DNA from: an uncultured Paracoccaceae bacterium
GTDB lineage: Bacteria > Pseudomonadota > Alphaproteobacteria > Rhodobacterales > Rhodobacteraceae
NCBI GenBank assembly: GCA_947502145.1
Contig: CANMYO010000001.1
Location: 1,543,501-1,607,500 of the forward strand
Length of the DNA: 64,000 nucleotides
Direction of reading: 5' to 3'
The position numbers were made by a program, and so were the translations under genes. A model generated the notes under the pieces. That model saw only the letters and a list, made by a program, of their open reading frames with translations, searched no databases and was not told the DNA's origin. Of this stretch, positions 40,467-48,877 are shown in pieces (position 1 is the stretch's first letter; the number at the start of each line of letters is the position of its first letter).

Positions 40467-43259
40467 ATGACATTTGGAAAAGGCTGTCATCTGCATCTGA
40501 TCGACGGATCTGCGTTCATCTTTCGCGCCTACCACGCCCTGCCCCCGCTGACACGTAAGTCCGACGGGCTGCCCATCGGCGCGGTCAGTGGTTTTGTAAA
40601 CATGTTGCAGCGCTATATCGAGGGCAACAGCGGCCCGGATGCCGCGACCCATGTTGCGGTCATATTCGACAAGGGCAGCCACACCTTTCGCAACGAAATG
40701 TATGATCAATACAAGGCAAATCGTGATGCGATGCCCGAGGATCTGCGCCCACAGATGCCGCTGACACGGGATGCGACGCGGGCGTTCAATATTGCCTGCG
40801 AAGAGATCGAAGGTTTTGAGGCCGACGATATCATTGCAACGCTGGCGCATCAGGCACGTGATGCCGGCGGCCGGGTCACGATCCTGAGTTCGGACAAAGA
40901 CCTGATGCAACTTGTTGGCGGCGGGGTCGAAATGCTTGATCCGATGAAGAACAAGCGCATTGACAGCGACGGCGTTGTCGAAAAATTCGGGGTCGGACCT
41001 GATCGGGTTGTTGATGTGCAGGCACTTGCTGGCGATTCCGTTGACAACGTTCCCGGCGCGCCGGGGATTGGGATCAAGACGGCAGCGCTGTTGATCAACG
41101 AATACGGCGATCTGGAAAGCCTGCTGGACCGGGCTGAGGAAATCAAGCAACCCAAGCGACGTCAGACCCTGATCGAAAATCGGGCGCAAATTGAATTGTC
41201 CAAACGGCTTGTCCAATTGGATTGCGAGATGGAATTGCCGTTTGACCTCGATTCGCTTGAAATTCGCGACCCCGAAGCCGAGACGCTGATGGGGTTTTTG
41301 GCAGAAATGGAGTTTCGCACTGTCACCAAGCGGATCGCCGACAAACTGGGGATCGACCCCCCTGTTATCGAGGTTGCTGCGCCTGAGTCTGAAGTTGCGG
41401 CACCAGAGGAAAACGCCTTTGATCCGGAGGCTTATGAATGTGTGCGTGATGCGGCTGCGCTACAGCTTTGGATCGACCGTATTTACGGTCGTGGGTATGT
41501 CGCAGTCGACACGGAAACCACCAGCCTGAGCGAGATGCGCGCGGAGCTGGTTGGTATTTCATTAAGTGTTGAGCCCGGCCAGGCCTGCTACATCCCCCTG
41601 ACCCACAAGGCCGGTGGCGCGGATGACCTGTTCGGCTCTGACGATCTGGCCGAGGGACAGATGCCATTGGACACCTGTCTGAGCATGCTCAAACCCGTTT
41701 TGGAAGACGATAGCGTCATGAAAATCGGGCAGAACATGAAGTACGATGCCAAGATTTTTGCCCGCCTCGGAATCAATATCGCGCCAATCGACGACACAAT
41801 GCTGATGTCCTACGCAATGCATGGCGGAGAGCATAATCACGGCATGGATCTGTTATCGGAACGCTATCTTGGGCACACGCCGATCCCGATCAAGCCGCTA
41901 TTGGGCACTGGGAAATCGGCAATTACCTTTGATCGTGTGGCGGTCGATGAAGCTGTTAAATATGCAGCCGAGGATGCGGATATTACGCTGCGGCTTTGGC
42001 AGTTGTTCAAGCCCCGGCTGCATGGCCGCAAAGTGACAACGGTCTATGAAACGCTGGAACGGCCACTCGTGCCGGTGCTGGCGCAAATGGAAATGACCGG
42101 GATCAAGGTTGACCGGGATACGCTGTCGCGCATGTCCAATGCCTTCAGTCAGAAGATGGCCGGGTTGGAAGACGAGATACAGGAGCGGGCGGGGCGCAAG
42201 TTCAATGTTGGTTCGCCCAAACAACTTGGCGAAATCCTGTTTGATGAGCTTGAACTGCCTGGCGGGAAGAAGGGCAAGACGGGGGCCTATGGCACCGGCG
42301 CTGATGTGCTTGAGGATCTCGCCACCGAACACGAGCTGCCCGGACTGGTGCTGGATTGGCGGCAGCTGTCGAAATTGAAATCTACCTATACTGATGCGCT
42401 ACAGGAACATATCAATCCTGAAAGCGGTCGGGTTCATACCTCTTATTCTATTGCCGGGGCGAACACCGGGCGGCTTGCCTCGACAGATCCGAATTTGCAG
42501 AACATTCCCGTGCGCACCGAAGAGGGGCGCCGCATCCGGGAGGCGTTTATCGCGGACGAGGGTAAGATGCTGGTGTCGCTGGATTATTCGCAGATCGAGT
42601 TGCGGATTCTGGCGCATGTCGCGGGGATTGACGCGCTCAAGCAGGCCTTTAAGGACGGTGTGGATATTCACGCGCTGACAGCGTCAGAAATGTTTGATGT
42701 GCCGCTGGATGAGATGACTCCGGAGATTCGCCGTCAGGCAAAGGCGATCAATTTTGGCGTGATTTATGGAATCAGCGGGTTTGGGTTGGCCCGCAATCTG
42801 CGCATTCCGAGAAGCGAGGCACAGGGGTTCATCGACCGGTACTTTGAACGGTTCCCCGGCATTCGCACCTATATGGATGACACGGTCGCCTTTGCCAAAG
42901 AGAACGGTTATGTCCAGACGCTATTCGGGCGCAAGATCCACACCCCGGAAATCAACGCCAAGGGCCCCCATGCGGGATTTGCAAAACGGGCCGCGATCAA
43001 TGCGCCGATCCAGGGCACAGCGGCGGATGTGATCCGCAGGGCGATGATCAGAATGCCCCCTGCAATCAACAACTTACCCGCAAAGATGCTATTGCAGGTG
43101 CATGATGAACTTCTGTTTGAAGTTGAAGACGGCGCTGTCGATCAGCTGATCGAGACGGCGCGGGACGTGATGGAAAACGCCAGTGATCCTGCGGTCAAAC
43201 TTGATGTTACGCTGGCGGTGGATGCAGGGCAGGGCGCAAATTGGGCCGAGGCGCATTAG
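40467..43259 (+). CDS. polA: DNA polymerase I
   Basis: A 930-residue repair and primer-removal polymerase with three domains. The 5'-3' exonuclease (residues 1-290) has VIFDKGSHTFRNEMYDQYKANR and the acidic ILSSDKDLMQ. The 3'-5' exonuclease (about 330-540) keeps its catalytic acids (VDTETTSL near 347 and YAAEDADITLRLW near 500), so proofreading looks intact. The polymerase has motif A LDYSQIELRILAHVAG near 705, motif B RRQAKAINFGVIYG near 753 and motif C LLQVHDELLFEV near 875. It is monocistronic or preceded by the Pr6Pr gene. It ends at a hairpin shared with the convergent hsp20 gene. Confidence 0.98.
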   Translation: MTFGKGCHLHLIDGSAFIFRAYHALPPLTRKSDGLPIGAVSGFVNMLQRYIEGNSGPDAATHVAVIFDKGSHTFRNEMYDQYKANRDAMPEDLRPQMPLTRDATRAFNIACEEIEGFEADDIIATLAHQARDAGGRVTILSSDKDLMQLVGGGVEMLDPMKNKRIDSDGVVEKFGVGPDRVVDVQALAGDSVDNVPGAPGIGIKTAALLINEYGDLESLLDRAEEIKQPKRRQTLIENRAQIELSKRLVQLDCEMELPFDLDSLEIRDPEAETLMGFLAEMEFRTVTKRIADKLGIDPPVIEVAAPESEVAAPEENAFDPEAYECVRDAAALQLWIDRIYGRGYVAVDTETTSLSEMRAELVGISLSVEPGQACYIPLTHKAGGADDLFGSDDLAEGQMPLDTCLSMLKPVLEDDSVMKIGQNMKYDAKIFARLGINIAPIDDTMLMSYAMHGGEHNHGMDLLSERYLGHTPIPIKPLLGTGKSAITFDRVAVDEAVKYAAEDADITLRLWQLFKPRLHGRKVTTVYETLERPLVPVLAQMEMTGIKVDRDTLSRMSNAFSQKMAGLEDEIQERAGRKFNVGSPKQLGEILFDELELPGGKKGKTGAYGTGADVLEDLATEHELPGLVLDWRQLSKLKSTYTDALQEHINPESGRVHTSYSIAGANTGRLASTDPNLQNIPVRTEEGRRIREAFIADEGKMLVSLDYSQIELRILAHVAGIDALKQAFKDGVDIHALTASEMFDVPLDEMTPEIRRQAKAINFGVIYGISGFGLARNLRIPRSEAQGFIDRYFERFPGIRTYMDDTVAFAKENGYVQTLFGRKIHTPEINAKGPHAGFAKRAAINAPIQGTAADVIRRAMIRMPPAINNLPAKMLLQVHDELLFEVEDGAVDQLIETARDVMENASDPAVKLDVTLAVDAGQGANWAEAH

Positions 43260-43261
43260 GA

Positions 43262-43287
43262 CGGGGCGGACCATCTGATCCGCCCCG
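43262..43287. terminator. Hairpin between convergent polA and hsp20
   Basis: CGGGGCGGA and TCCGCCCCG form a perfect 9-bp stem with an 8-base loop, 3 bases after the polA stop and 11 bases beyond the hsp20 stop. No long T-run follows either way, so it may serve both genes as a weak bidirectional terminator or stabiliser. Confidence 0.55.
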
Positions 43288-43297
43288 ATGCCGTGGA

Positions 43298-43765
43298 TTA
43301 GTTGACTTTGCTGTCCTCGATAAGGTTCGCATCAGCCGGTTTGGCGGATGTAATCGCGATCTTGCGTGGCTTCAGCGCCTCGGGAATTTCCCGAACCAAA
43401 TCAATATGTAACATGCCGTCGGCGTGGTTGGCGCCGGTCACTTTGACATGGTCAGCAAGGGTGAAGCGACGTTCGAACGCGCGGGTGGCAATGCCGCGGT
43501 GCAGATAGCTGCGCTGGGTGTCGTCTTCGGCCTTTTTGGCGGTGACGATCAAGGCACGTTCCTTCAGCTCAATCGCAAGGTCATTTTCAGAAAACCCGGC
43601 GACAGCGATCGAAATCCGCCAGCCATCGTCTGCTGTTTTCTCAATGTTATAAGGGGGGTAGCTGTTGTTGCCGACATCGCTGGCCAATGCGCGATCCATC
43701 AGATCGGCGATTTGGTCAAAACCAACGGAGGCACGGTAGAGCGGTGTAAGATCAAAAGAGCGCAT
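43298..43765 (-). CDS. Small heat-shock protein, Hsp20/alpha-crystallin (IbpA-like)
   Basis: A 155-residue ATP-independent chaperone that holds unfolding proteins. The N-terminus MRSFDLTPLYRASVGFDQI is typical of IbpA-like proteins. The alpha-crystallin domain includes YNIEKTADDGWRISIAVAGFSENDLAIELKERALIV and IATRAFERRFTLADHVKVTGANHADGMLHIDLVREIPE. The mRNA leader contains a sigma-32-like promoter and two hairpins, the last of which traps the ribosome site as in ROSE thermometers. Thus both transcription and translation should rise with heat. Confidence 0.95.
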   Translation of the reverse strand: MRSFDLTPLYRASVGFDQIADLMDRALASDVGNNSYPPYNIEKTADDGWRISIAVAGFSENDLAIELKERALIVTAKKAEDDTQRSYLHRGIATRAFERRFTLADHVKVTGANHADGMLHIDLVREIPEALKPRKIAITSAKPADANLIEDSKVN

Positions 43766-43771
43766 GTTTGG

Positions 43772-43820
43772 TATCCTTTACAAAGCGATAACATGTTGAA
43801 GCCTTCCCATCAGGGACAGG
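43772..43820 (-). promoter_or_regulatory. ROSE-like RNA thermometer in the hsp20 leader
   Basis: On the minus strand the last hairpin (43772-43790) is TATC-G-CTT-TGTA-AAGGATA: the anti-Shine-Dalgarno UCGCU pairs with AGGA through an unpaired G, the hallmark of ROSE elements. A second hairpin (43802-43820), CCT-G-TCCC-TGAT-GGGA-AGG, also has a single bulged G. The Shine-Dalgarno AAGGA lies 8 bases before the ATG. The fold is read directly; heat melting is inferred from known ROSE elements in alphaproteobacterial small heat-shock genes. Confidence 0.75.
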
Positions 43821-43863
43821 CAGTTTGGTGACGAAACCCATCATTGGCGTTCCGATGTGCATT

Positions 43864-43894
43864 ATTTGGGAAGGTCTGCGCGCGCTTTCAAGGG
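43864..43894 (-). promoter_or_regulatory. RpoH (sigma-32)-type promoter of hsp20
   Basis: On the minus strand CCCTTGAAA (43886-43894) and CCCAAAT (43864-43870) are 15 bases apart, a close match to the heat-shock consensus CTTGAAA / CCCCATNT. The predicted start near 43857 gives a leader of about 92 bases, the usual size for a ROSE leader. Confidence 0.7.
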
Positions 43895-43926
43895 TCTTGA
43901 AAAGATGCCGTCAAAGACAGGAATTT

Positions 43927-44745
43927 TCAGTTATTTCCCGCGGGGCGCACGAATTTGGCACCGGTATCATTCCGCTGCCCAATCTGGATAAGTCGCTGTG
44001 TGCCACCAGGCTTGGCCGGTCCGATGCTGGCAAAATGCGCAAGCAGGGTTTGAAGCGGTTCGTTCAGCGACGTGCCCAAGGATACATCCTGATCACCCAA
44101 GGTTGACATCGCCGAGACCACGGAAACGATCTGTGGCTGGCCGTCCTGCAGTGTAAAGACCGGTGCGCCGCTTGAGCCGGGCTCAACGTCGCAAGTCATT
44201 ATGACAACACCATTTTGTCGCCCCATCACGCTGCAAACTTCCTGCAGGCTGGCCGCATTGGCCCGTTCGCGCCCATAGGACACGATTCCGATTTCATCGC
44301 CGCGTCGGGGGTCTGTGGTGACCGCAAAGGGTTGGACGCGGGTCAGCCGAATGGGGCGGTCAAGCTCTAGCACTGCGATGTCCATCGCCACGCCATCGGC
44401 CTGCGAGGTATTGCCCGTGTAAACAAAATCGGGATGCGCAACCAGGCGGGCAACGCCGCGGCTTGCCTCTGCCCGGCCGCCCCGAAGCCCGGCATTAAAC
44501 AGGAAGGAATCTGCGGGCAATAGACGCCCGTTGCGACCATAGACGCAATGCGCTGCGGTCAGGATCAGGTTCTCTTCGATCAGGGCGGCGGTGCAAAAGC
44601 CGCTACCGTTGATATCAAGACGCCCGACACCTTCCCAACCGCGCGATGCTTCGCCGGTTTCTAGTGATACCAATCCGGTTTCCTGTGCCGTGGCGGGCGC
44701 AGTGATGGCGAGAAATAGTGACGCAATTACAGATAGATAACGCAT
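43927..44745 (-). CDS. Secreted trypsin-like serine protease
   Basis: A 272-residue protein with a Sec signal peptide (MRYLSVIASLFLAITAPATAQ, cleavage after ATA or TAQ). The chymotrypsin-fold catalytic triad is complete: His in LILTAAHCVYG near residue 67, Asp in MDIAVLELDRPI near 122, Ser in CDVEPGSSGAPVF near 196. The short GSSGAP version of the serine motif is common in bacterial V8/trypsin-like enzymes. It lacks PDZ or membrane domains, so it is probably free in the periplasm or outside the cell. Substrates are unknown. It is transcribed toward hsp20 but separated by 161 bases holding the hsp20 promoter. Confidence 0.92.
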   Translation of the reverse strand: MRYLSVIASLFLAITAPATAQETGLVSLETGEASRGWEGVGRLDINGSGFCTAALIEENLILTAAHCVYGRNGRLLPADSFLFNAGLRGGRAEASRGVARLVAHPDFVYTGNTSQADGVAMDIAVLELDRPIRLTRVQPFAVTTDPRRGDEIGIVSYGRERANAASLQEVCSVMGRQNGVVIMTCDVEPGSSGAPVFTLQDGQPQIVSVVSAMSTLGDQDVSLGTSLNEPLQTLLAHFASIGPAKPGGTQRLIQIGQRNDTGAKFVRPAGNN

Positions 44746-44801
44746 GGACGCTCCTGATTTCAGGGCGGACGTTAGCGGCCCGTTAGGGCAATATTAAGGC
44801 A

Positions 44802-46199
44802 TTATCGCAGGATCGGCACTGCGGGTGTGGTATTTTCACCAGACAAGAGTGCGGGCGGAATCGGTCCGCCAGTGGCCCAATCCAGCAGCTCGACCGTGTG
44901 CACAATTGGCACTTGGGTGGCGCTACCGATCTGCATCATGCATCCGATGTTGCCAGCGGCAATAATGTCGGGTGTCAATGCCTCTAACGTGTTGACCTTG
45001 CGGGTTTTTAGCTGCCTGGAAATTTCGGGCTGCATCAGGTTATAGGTCCCGGCTGACCCACAGCACAGATGGCTGTCGGCGGGTTCGAGCACGGTGAATC
45101 CGGCGCGTTTCAACAGCTCTTTCGGGGCCGATTTGATTTGCTGGCCATGTTGCAGCGAACAGGCGGCGTGATACGCAACGCGCGGTCCCCCACCGTGCGG
45201 TGATTTTGCGTCATGCACATCCCGCCAACTTTCCGGCAACAACCCATGCATATCAAATTCTGAACGCGGCTTAACCATGTCTTGGTTAAGCAAATCCAAA
45301 AGCACCTCGGAAACATCCTTGGCGATGCTTGATACCCGCGCCGCGTCGTCGGCCAGCGGATCGTTTTGGAACATGTGGCCGTAGTCCTTGACTGTCGTGC
45401 CGCAGCCAGAGGTGTTGATCACGATCGCATCCAGACCACCCGCGTCCATTTCGGCGGCCCAGGCGCGGATGTTGTGGGCTGCGGTTGCGTGACTTTGGCT
45501 TTCCTTGCCCATGTGGTGGGTCAGCGCGCCGCAGCAACCGGCCCCTTTGGCGACGACAACCTCTGCCCCAAGCCGGGTCAGCAACCGAATCGTGGCGTCG
45601 TTGATATCGGTATTCAGCGCCTTCTGGGCACAGCCGGTCATCAGCGCCACGCGGAGTTTCCTTGTTGCCGCCGGGAATGTCTGGGGATCGTCATTGCGGC
45701 TGACCGGCGGGATCACCTTGGGGGCCATTTCCAACATCGCCCGCAGGCGCGGGTCGGGCAGGAAACGGGCGAAGGGACGGCCGATCTTTGCGCCAAGCAG
45801 CGCAAGCCGGAATCGCGTCGGGTACGGCAGGATCTGCGCCAGAATCCAGCGTAGGGCGCGGTCGCCAAGGGGACGGTTGTAGTTCTGTTCGATATAGCTG
45901 CGGGCGTGATCGACAAGGTGCATGTAGTGCACGCCCGATGGGCAGGTTGTCATACAGGCAAGGCAAGACAGGCACCGGTCGATGTGCTTGACAGTTTTGG
46001 CGTCCGGCACCCGTTCGTTTTCCAGCATGTCCTTGATCAGGTAGATGCGCCCGCGCGGGCTATCCAGTTCATCACCCAGCACCTGATAGGTTGGGCATGT
46101 CGCGGTGCAGAACCCGCAATGCACACAGGCGCGCAGAATGTCGTTGGCGCGCTGGGTGCCGGGGTCTTCCAGTTGGGCGGGGGTAAAGTGCGTTTGCAT
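44802..46199 (-). CDS. glcF: Glycolate oxidase iron-sulfur subunit
   Basis: A 465-residue electron-transfer subunit. Two [4Fe-4S] motifs, CVHCGFCTATCP (near residue 26) and CLSCLACMTTCPSGVHYMHL (near residue 78), are followed by two CCG domains: GCAQKALN...GCCGALTHHMGKE and HAACSLQHGQQ...HLCCGSAGTYNLMQPE. It carries electrons from GlcD to the respiratory chain at the membrane. It is the last gene of glcDEF and joins glcE at a TAATG overlap. Confidence 0.96.
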   Translation of the reverse strand: MQTHFTPAQLEDPGTQRANDILRACVHCGFCTATCPTYQVLGDELDSPRGRIYLIKDMLENERVPDAKTVKHIDRCLSCLACMTTCPSGVHYMHLVDHARSYIEQNYNRPLGDRALRWILAQILPYPTRFRLALLGAKIGRPFARFLPDPRLRAMLEMAPKVIPPVSRNDDPQTFPAATRKLRVALMTGCAQKALNTDINDATIRLLTRLGAEVVVAKGAGCCGALTHHMGKESQSHATAAHNIRAWAAEMDAGGLDAIVINTSGCGTTVKDYGHMFQNDPLADDAARVSSIAKDVSEVLLDLLNQDMVKPRSEFDMHGLLPESWRDVHDAKSPHGGGPRVAYHAACSLQHGQQIKSAPKELLKRAGFTVLEPADSHLCCGSAGTYNLMQPEISRQLKTRKVNTLEALTPDIIAAGNIGCMMQIGSATQVPIVHTVELLDWATGGPIPPALLSGENTTPAVPILR

Positions 46200-47338
46200 T
46201 AGTTCATCAGCCCCGGATTGAGGATGTTGCGCGGATCAAACCGCTGGCGCAGACCGGCATTGAGGGTGGCGATCGCTGCGGGTTCGGGATGAAACCGCGG
46301 CAGGTCAGCGCTGCTGCGGATCAGGGTGGCATGGCCCGGTGTGTCGCCCATTGCGCCGCGCAGGTCATACCCCGGCGGTGTCAGCGCCCAGATCAACCCG
46401 CCGCCCCAGTCATATTGCACGGCCCGGGTCTCTAGCCGGGTTACAAGGGCTGCGGCATCAGAGGGTTTGACCGAAAGCCGCCAGATGTCACCGTCAGCCT
46501 GTGCCAGGCCAAGAACGTCGCGGACGTGCGTCCAGCCGCGATCCGTGCTGTAGGGCGTGTCGGTCTGATCAGAGAATTGCAGCACCGGTTTGCCGTGATC
46601 CGCCAGTTTTGCAGTTAATTGTTCTGCCCGATATCGCACGGATTTGGCAAAACCTTCGATGCGGATCATGGTGACAGGCTGCCCGTCGATACCGGGGGCA
46701 AGATGGGCGGCGCCGGTCACCTCAAACGGGGAACCCAAGGCCGCGGACATGGCCGCAATCGCTTGCGCATCGCTGAGCCCTTCGAATAGCAGGACGCCGG
46801 TGCATGCGACGTCTGGCAGAACTTTCAGGGCGACCTCGGTCAGGACACCAAGCGTGCCGTGTGACCCGGTCATGAGCTTGGCAAGGTCATAGCCGGTGAC
46901 GTTCTTCATGACCCGGCCGCCGTTCTTGATGATCGTGCCGTTGCCGTCGACAAACCGCACGCCCAGCACAAAGTCACGACAGGCCCCGACAGCGACACGG
47001 CGGGGCCCCGAGACATTGGCCGCGACCACCCCGCCAAGCGTTGGTTCGCCTTGTGTGCCCAGCAGACCGCGGTGGTCCATCGGTTCAAACGCAAGGCGCT
47101 GGTTTTCGGCGGCGAGCGCCTTTTCGATCTCGGCAACGGGCGTGCCAGCCTTGGCGACAATCGTCAACGCGCCGGGATCATAAAGCGTGATGCCCGACAG
47201 GCCGCTCGTGCAAAGCGTATCACCATCAGGTGCGGGCTGCAGGTGCCGGGTGCCGCCGCCTTGGATACGCAGGGGTGACGTCGCGTCGCGAATGGCGGTG
47301 GCGAGCGCGTCTTCTGTATCGGGGATCATCATGGTCAT
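46199..47338 (-). CDS. glcE: Glycolate oxidase FAD-binding subunit
   Basis: A 379-residue FAD_binding_4 protein: LRIQGGGTRHLQPAPDG near the start, FEPMDHRGLLGTQGEPTLGGVVAANVSGPRRVAVGACRDFVLGVRFV at the flavin pocket, and GGRVMKNVTGYDLAKLMTGSHGTLGVLTEVALKVLP. It is shorter than GlcD and lacks its C-terminal substrate domain, as usual for GlcE. Start ambiguity is small: GTG at 47341 or ATG at 47338 or 47329. It sits between glcD and glcF, all in one operon. Confidence 0.95.
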   Translation of the reverse strand: MTMMIPDTEDALATAIRDATSPLRIQGGGTRHLQPAPDGDTLCTSGLSGITLYDPGALTIVAKAGTPVAEIEKALAAENQRLAFEPMDHRGLLGTQGEPTLGGVVAANVSGPRRVAVGACRDFVLGVRFVDGNGTIIKNGGRVMKNVTGYDLAKLMTGSHGTLGVLTEVALKVLPDVACTGVLLFEGLSDAQAIAAMSAALGSPFEVTGAAHLAPGIDGQPVTMIRIEGFAKSVRYRAEQLTAKLADHGKPVLQFSDQTDTPYSTDRGWTHVRDVLGLAQADGDIWRLSVKPSDAAALVTRLETRAVQYDWGGGLIWALTPPGYDLRGAMGDTPGHATLIRSSADLPRFHPEPAAIATLNAGLRQRFDPRNILNPGLMN

Positions 47339-47351
47339 CACATCACTTGGA

Positions 47352-48788
47352 TCACGCGGCGTCGCGCCGGGTGGCGCTGGCGGCGAGCGGAAAGACTTTG
47401 GCCGGGTTCAGCAGCCATTTGGGATCAAAGACGTCTTTGACATGCATCTGTGCCTCAAGATCGGCATCGTTGAATTGCACTGTCATCAGGTCGCGCTTTT
47501 CAATGCCGACGCCGTGTTCGCCGGTCAGACATCCGCCCACTTCAACACAGAGTTTGAGGATCTCCGCGCCAAGGGCTTCGCAGGTTTCCAGATCACCGGG
47601 CTTGTTGGCGTCAAACAGGATCAGCGGGTGCATGTTGCCATCGCCGGCGTGAAATACGTTGCCCACCCGCAGGCCAAACTCTGCCGCGAGTTCTTCGATC
47701 CGGCGCAGCACGAATGGCAGTTCAGAGACTGGGATCGTGCCATCAAGGCACATGTAGTCGTTAATTTGCCCCATTGCGCCAAAGGCGGATTTGCGACCCA
47801 GCCAGATGCGGGCGGCCTCATCTGCATCACGGGCCTCGCGCAATTCAAGCGGGTTATGCCGCTGGGCGATGTCCTTGATCAGGGCAAGCTGTTCGTCGAT
47901 TTCGGCTTCGGCGCCTTCAACTTCGACAATCAGCAGCGCCTCGCACATCGGATATCCGGCATGGGCAAAGGCTTCGCAGGCTTCGATGCAGGGGCGGTCC
48001 ATGAATTCGATCGCAACGGGCAGGATGCCGGCCTTGATGATGTCGGACACGCAGGCGCCCGCCACTTCGTTTGAGTCAAAGGCCATCAGCACCGGGCGCG
48101 CGCCCTCGGGCTTGTGCAGGATTCGCAGGGTCGCTTCTGTCACGACACCCAGTTGCCCCTCGGACCCACAGATGACCCCAAGAAGATCATAGCCAGCCGC
48201 ATCCAGGTGACCGCCGCCGATTTCGACAACCGTGCCGTCCATCATCACCATGGTCACGCCCAGCAAGTTGTTGGTCGTCACCCCATATTTGAGGCAATGG
48301 GCCCCGCCTGAGTTCATCGCGATATTCCCGGCAATCGCGCAGGCCAGCTGGCTGGAGGGATCGGGGGCGTAAAAGAATCCATCCTGTTCCACTGCGCCGG
48401 TGACGGACAGGTTGGTGCGTCCCGATTGCACCCGGATCAAGCGATTTGGATAGTCGGTTTCCAGTACCGCATTCAGTCGCGCCACCCCGAGGATCACGCA
48501 ATCCGCGGTGGGCATGGCCCCCCCGGCGAGCGACGTGCCCGCGCCCCGTGGCACAACCGGGACATTCATCTGGTGGCAAATGCGCAAGACGTCCGCGACC
48601 TCTTGTGTGCTGGTGGGCAACACGGCGAGAAGGGGCGGACATTTATAAGCGGCCAGGCCATCACATTCGTAGGCGCGGGTTTCGGCCGGGTCGGAAATGA
48701 TTGCATCCTGCGGCAGCACCTCGGCCAGGCGCGCGACCAGCGCTGCCTTGTGGTCGATGATGGCGGCGTCGGGCGTTGGCATTTCCAT
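47352..48788 (-). CDS. glcD: Glycolate oxidase catalytic subunit
   Basis: A 478-residue flavoprotein of the FAD_binding_4/FAD-oxidase_C class that oxidises glycolate to glyoxylate. VVPRGAGTSLAGGAMPTADCVILGVARLN and GLFYAPDPSS-like text (FFYAPDPSSQLACAIAGNIAMNSGGAHCLKYG) form the flavin site. GNVFHAGDGNMHPLILFD and GEHGVGIEKRDLM carry the catalytic histidines. The frame opens at 48893, but the ATG at 48788 follows GGAGGAAT and matches the family. The promoter upstream carries the GntR-type dyad. Confidence 0.96.
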   Translation of the reverse strand: MEMPTPDAAIIDHKAALVARLAEVLPQDAIISDPAETRAYECDGLAAYKCPPLLAVLPTSTQEVADVLRICHQMNVPVVPRGAGTSLAGGAMPTADCVILGVARLNAVLETDYPNRLIRVQSGRTNLSVTGAVEQDGFFYAPDPSSQLACAIAGNIAMNSGGAHCLKYGVTTNNLLGVTMVMMDGTVVEIGGGHLDAAGYDLLGVICGSEGQLGVVTEATLRILHKPEGARPVLMAFDSNEVAGACVSDIIKAGILPVAIEFMDRPCIEACEAFAHAGYPMCEALLIVEVEGAEAEIDEQLALIKDIAQRHNPLELREARDADEAARIWLGRKSAFGAMGQINDYMCLDGTIPVSELPFVLRRIEELAAEFGLRVGNVFHAGDGNMHPLILFDANKPGDLETCEALGAEILKLCVEVGGCLTGEHGVGIEKRDLMTVQFNDADLEAQMHVKDVFDPKWLLNPAKVFPLAASATRRDAA

Positions 48789-48810
48789 GGCGATTCCTCC
48801 GCAGAACTGA

Positions 48811-48848
48811 ATTGGTAAAAATATATTACCAATTTTGCCGGATGGCAA
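48811..48848 (-). promoter_or_regulatory. Promoter and operator of glcDEF
   Basis: On the minus strand TTGCCA (48843-48848) and TATATT (48820-48825) are 17 bases apart. The perfect dyad ATTGGTAA-N7-TTACCAAT (48811-48833) is centred on that -10 box, 22 bases before glcD. Its 21-base core differs at only 3 positions from the dyad over the -10 box of the GntR gene at 31089-31109. Repression by that regulator, lifted by glycolate or a related acid, is the simplest reading. Confidence 0.75.
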
Positions 48849-48877
48849 GTGCGGCGTTCTGGCACTAGGGTGCGCCC

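Noticed and set aside
43713-43727. TTGGT-CAAA-ACCAA dyad inside hsp20, like the GntR operator
   Set aside because: The spacing is 4 instead of 11 bases and it lies in coding sequence; probably chance.
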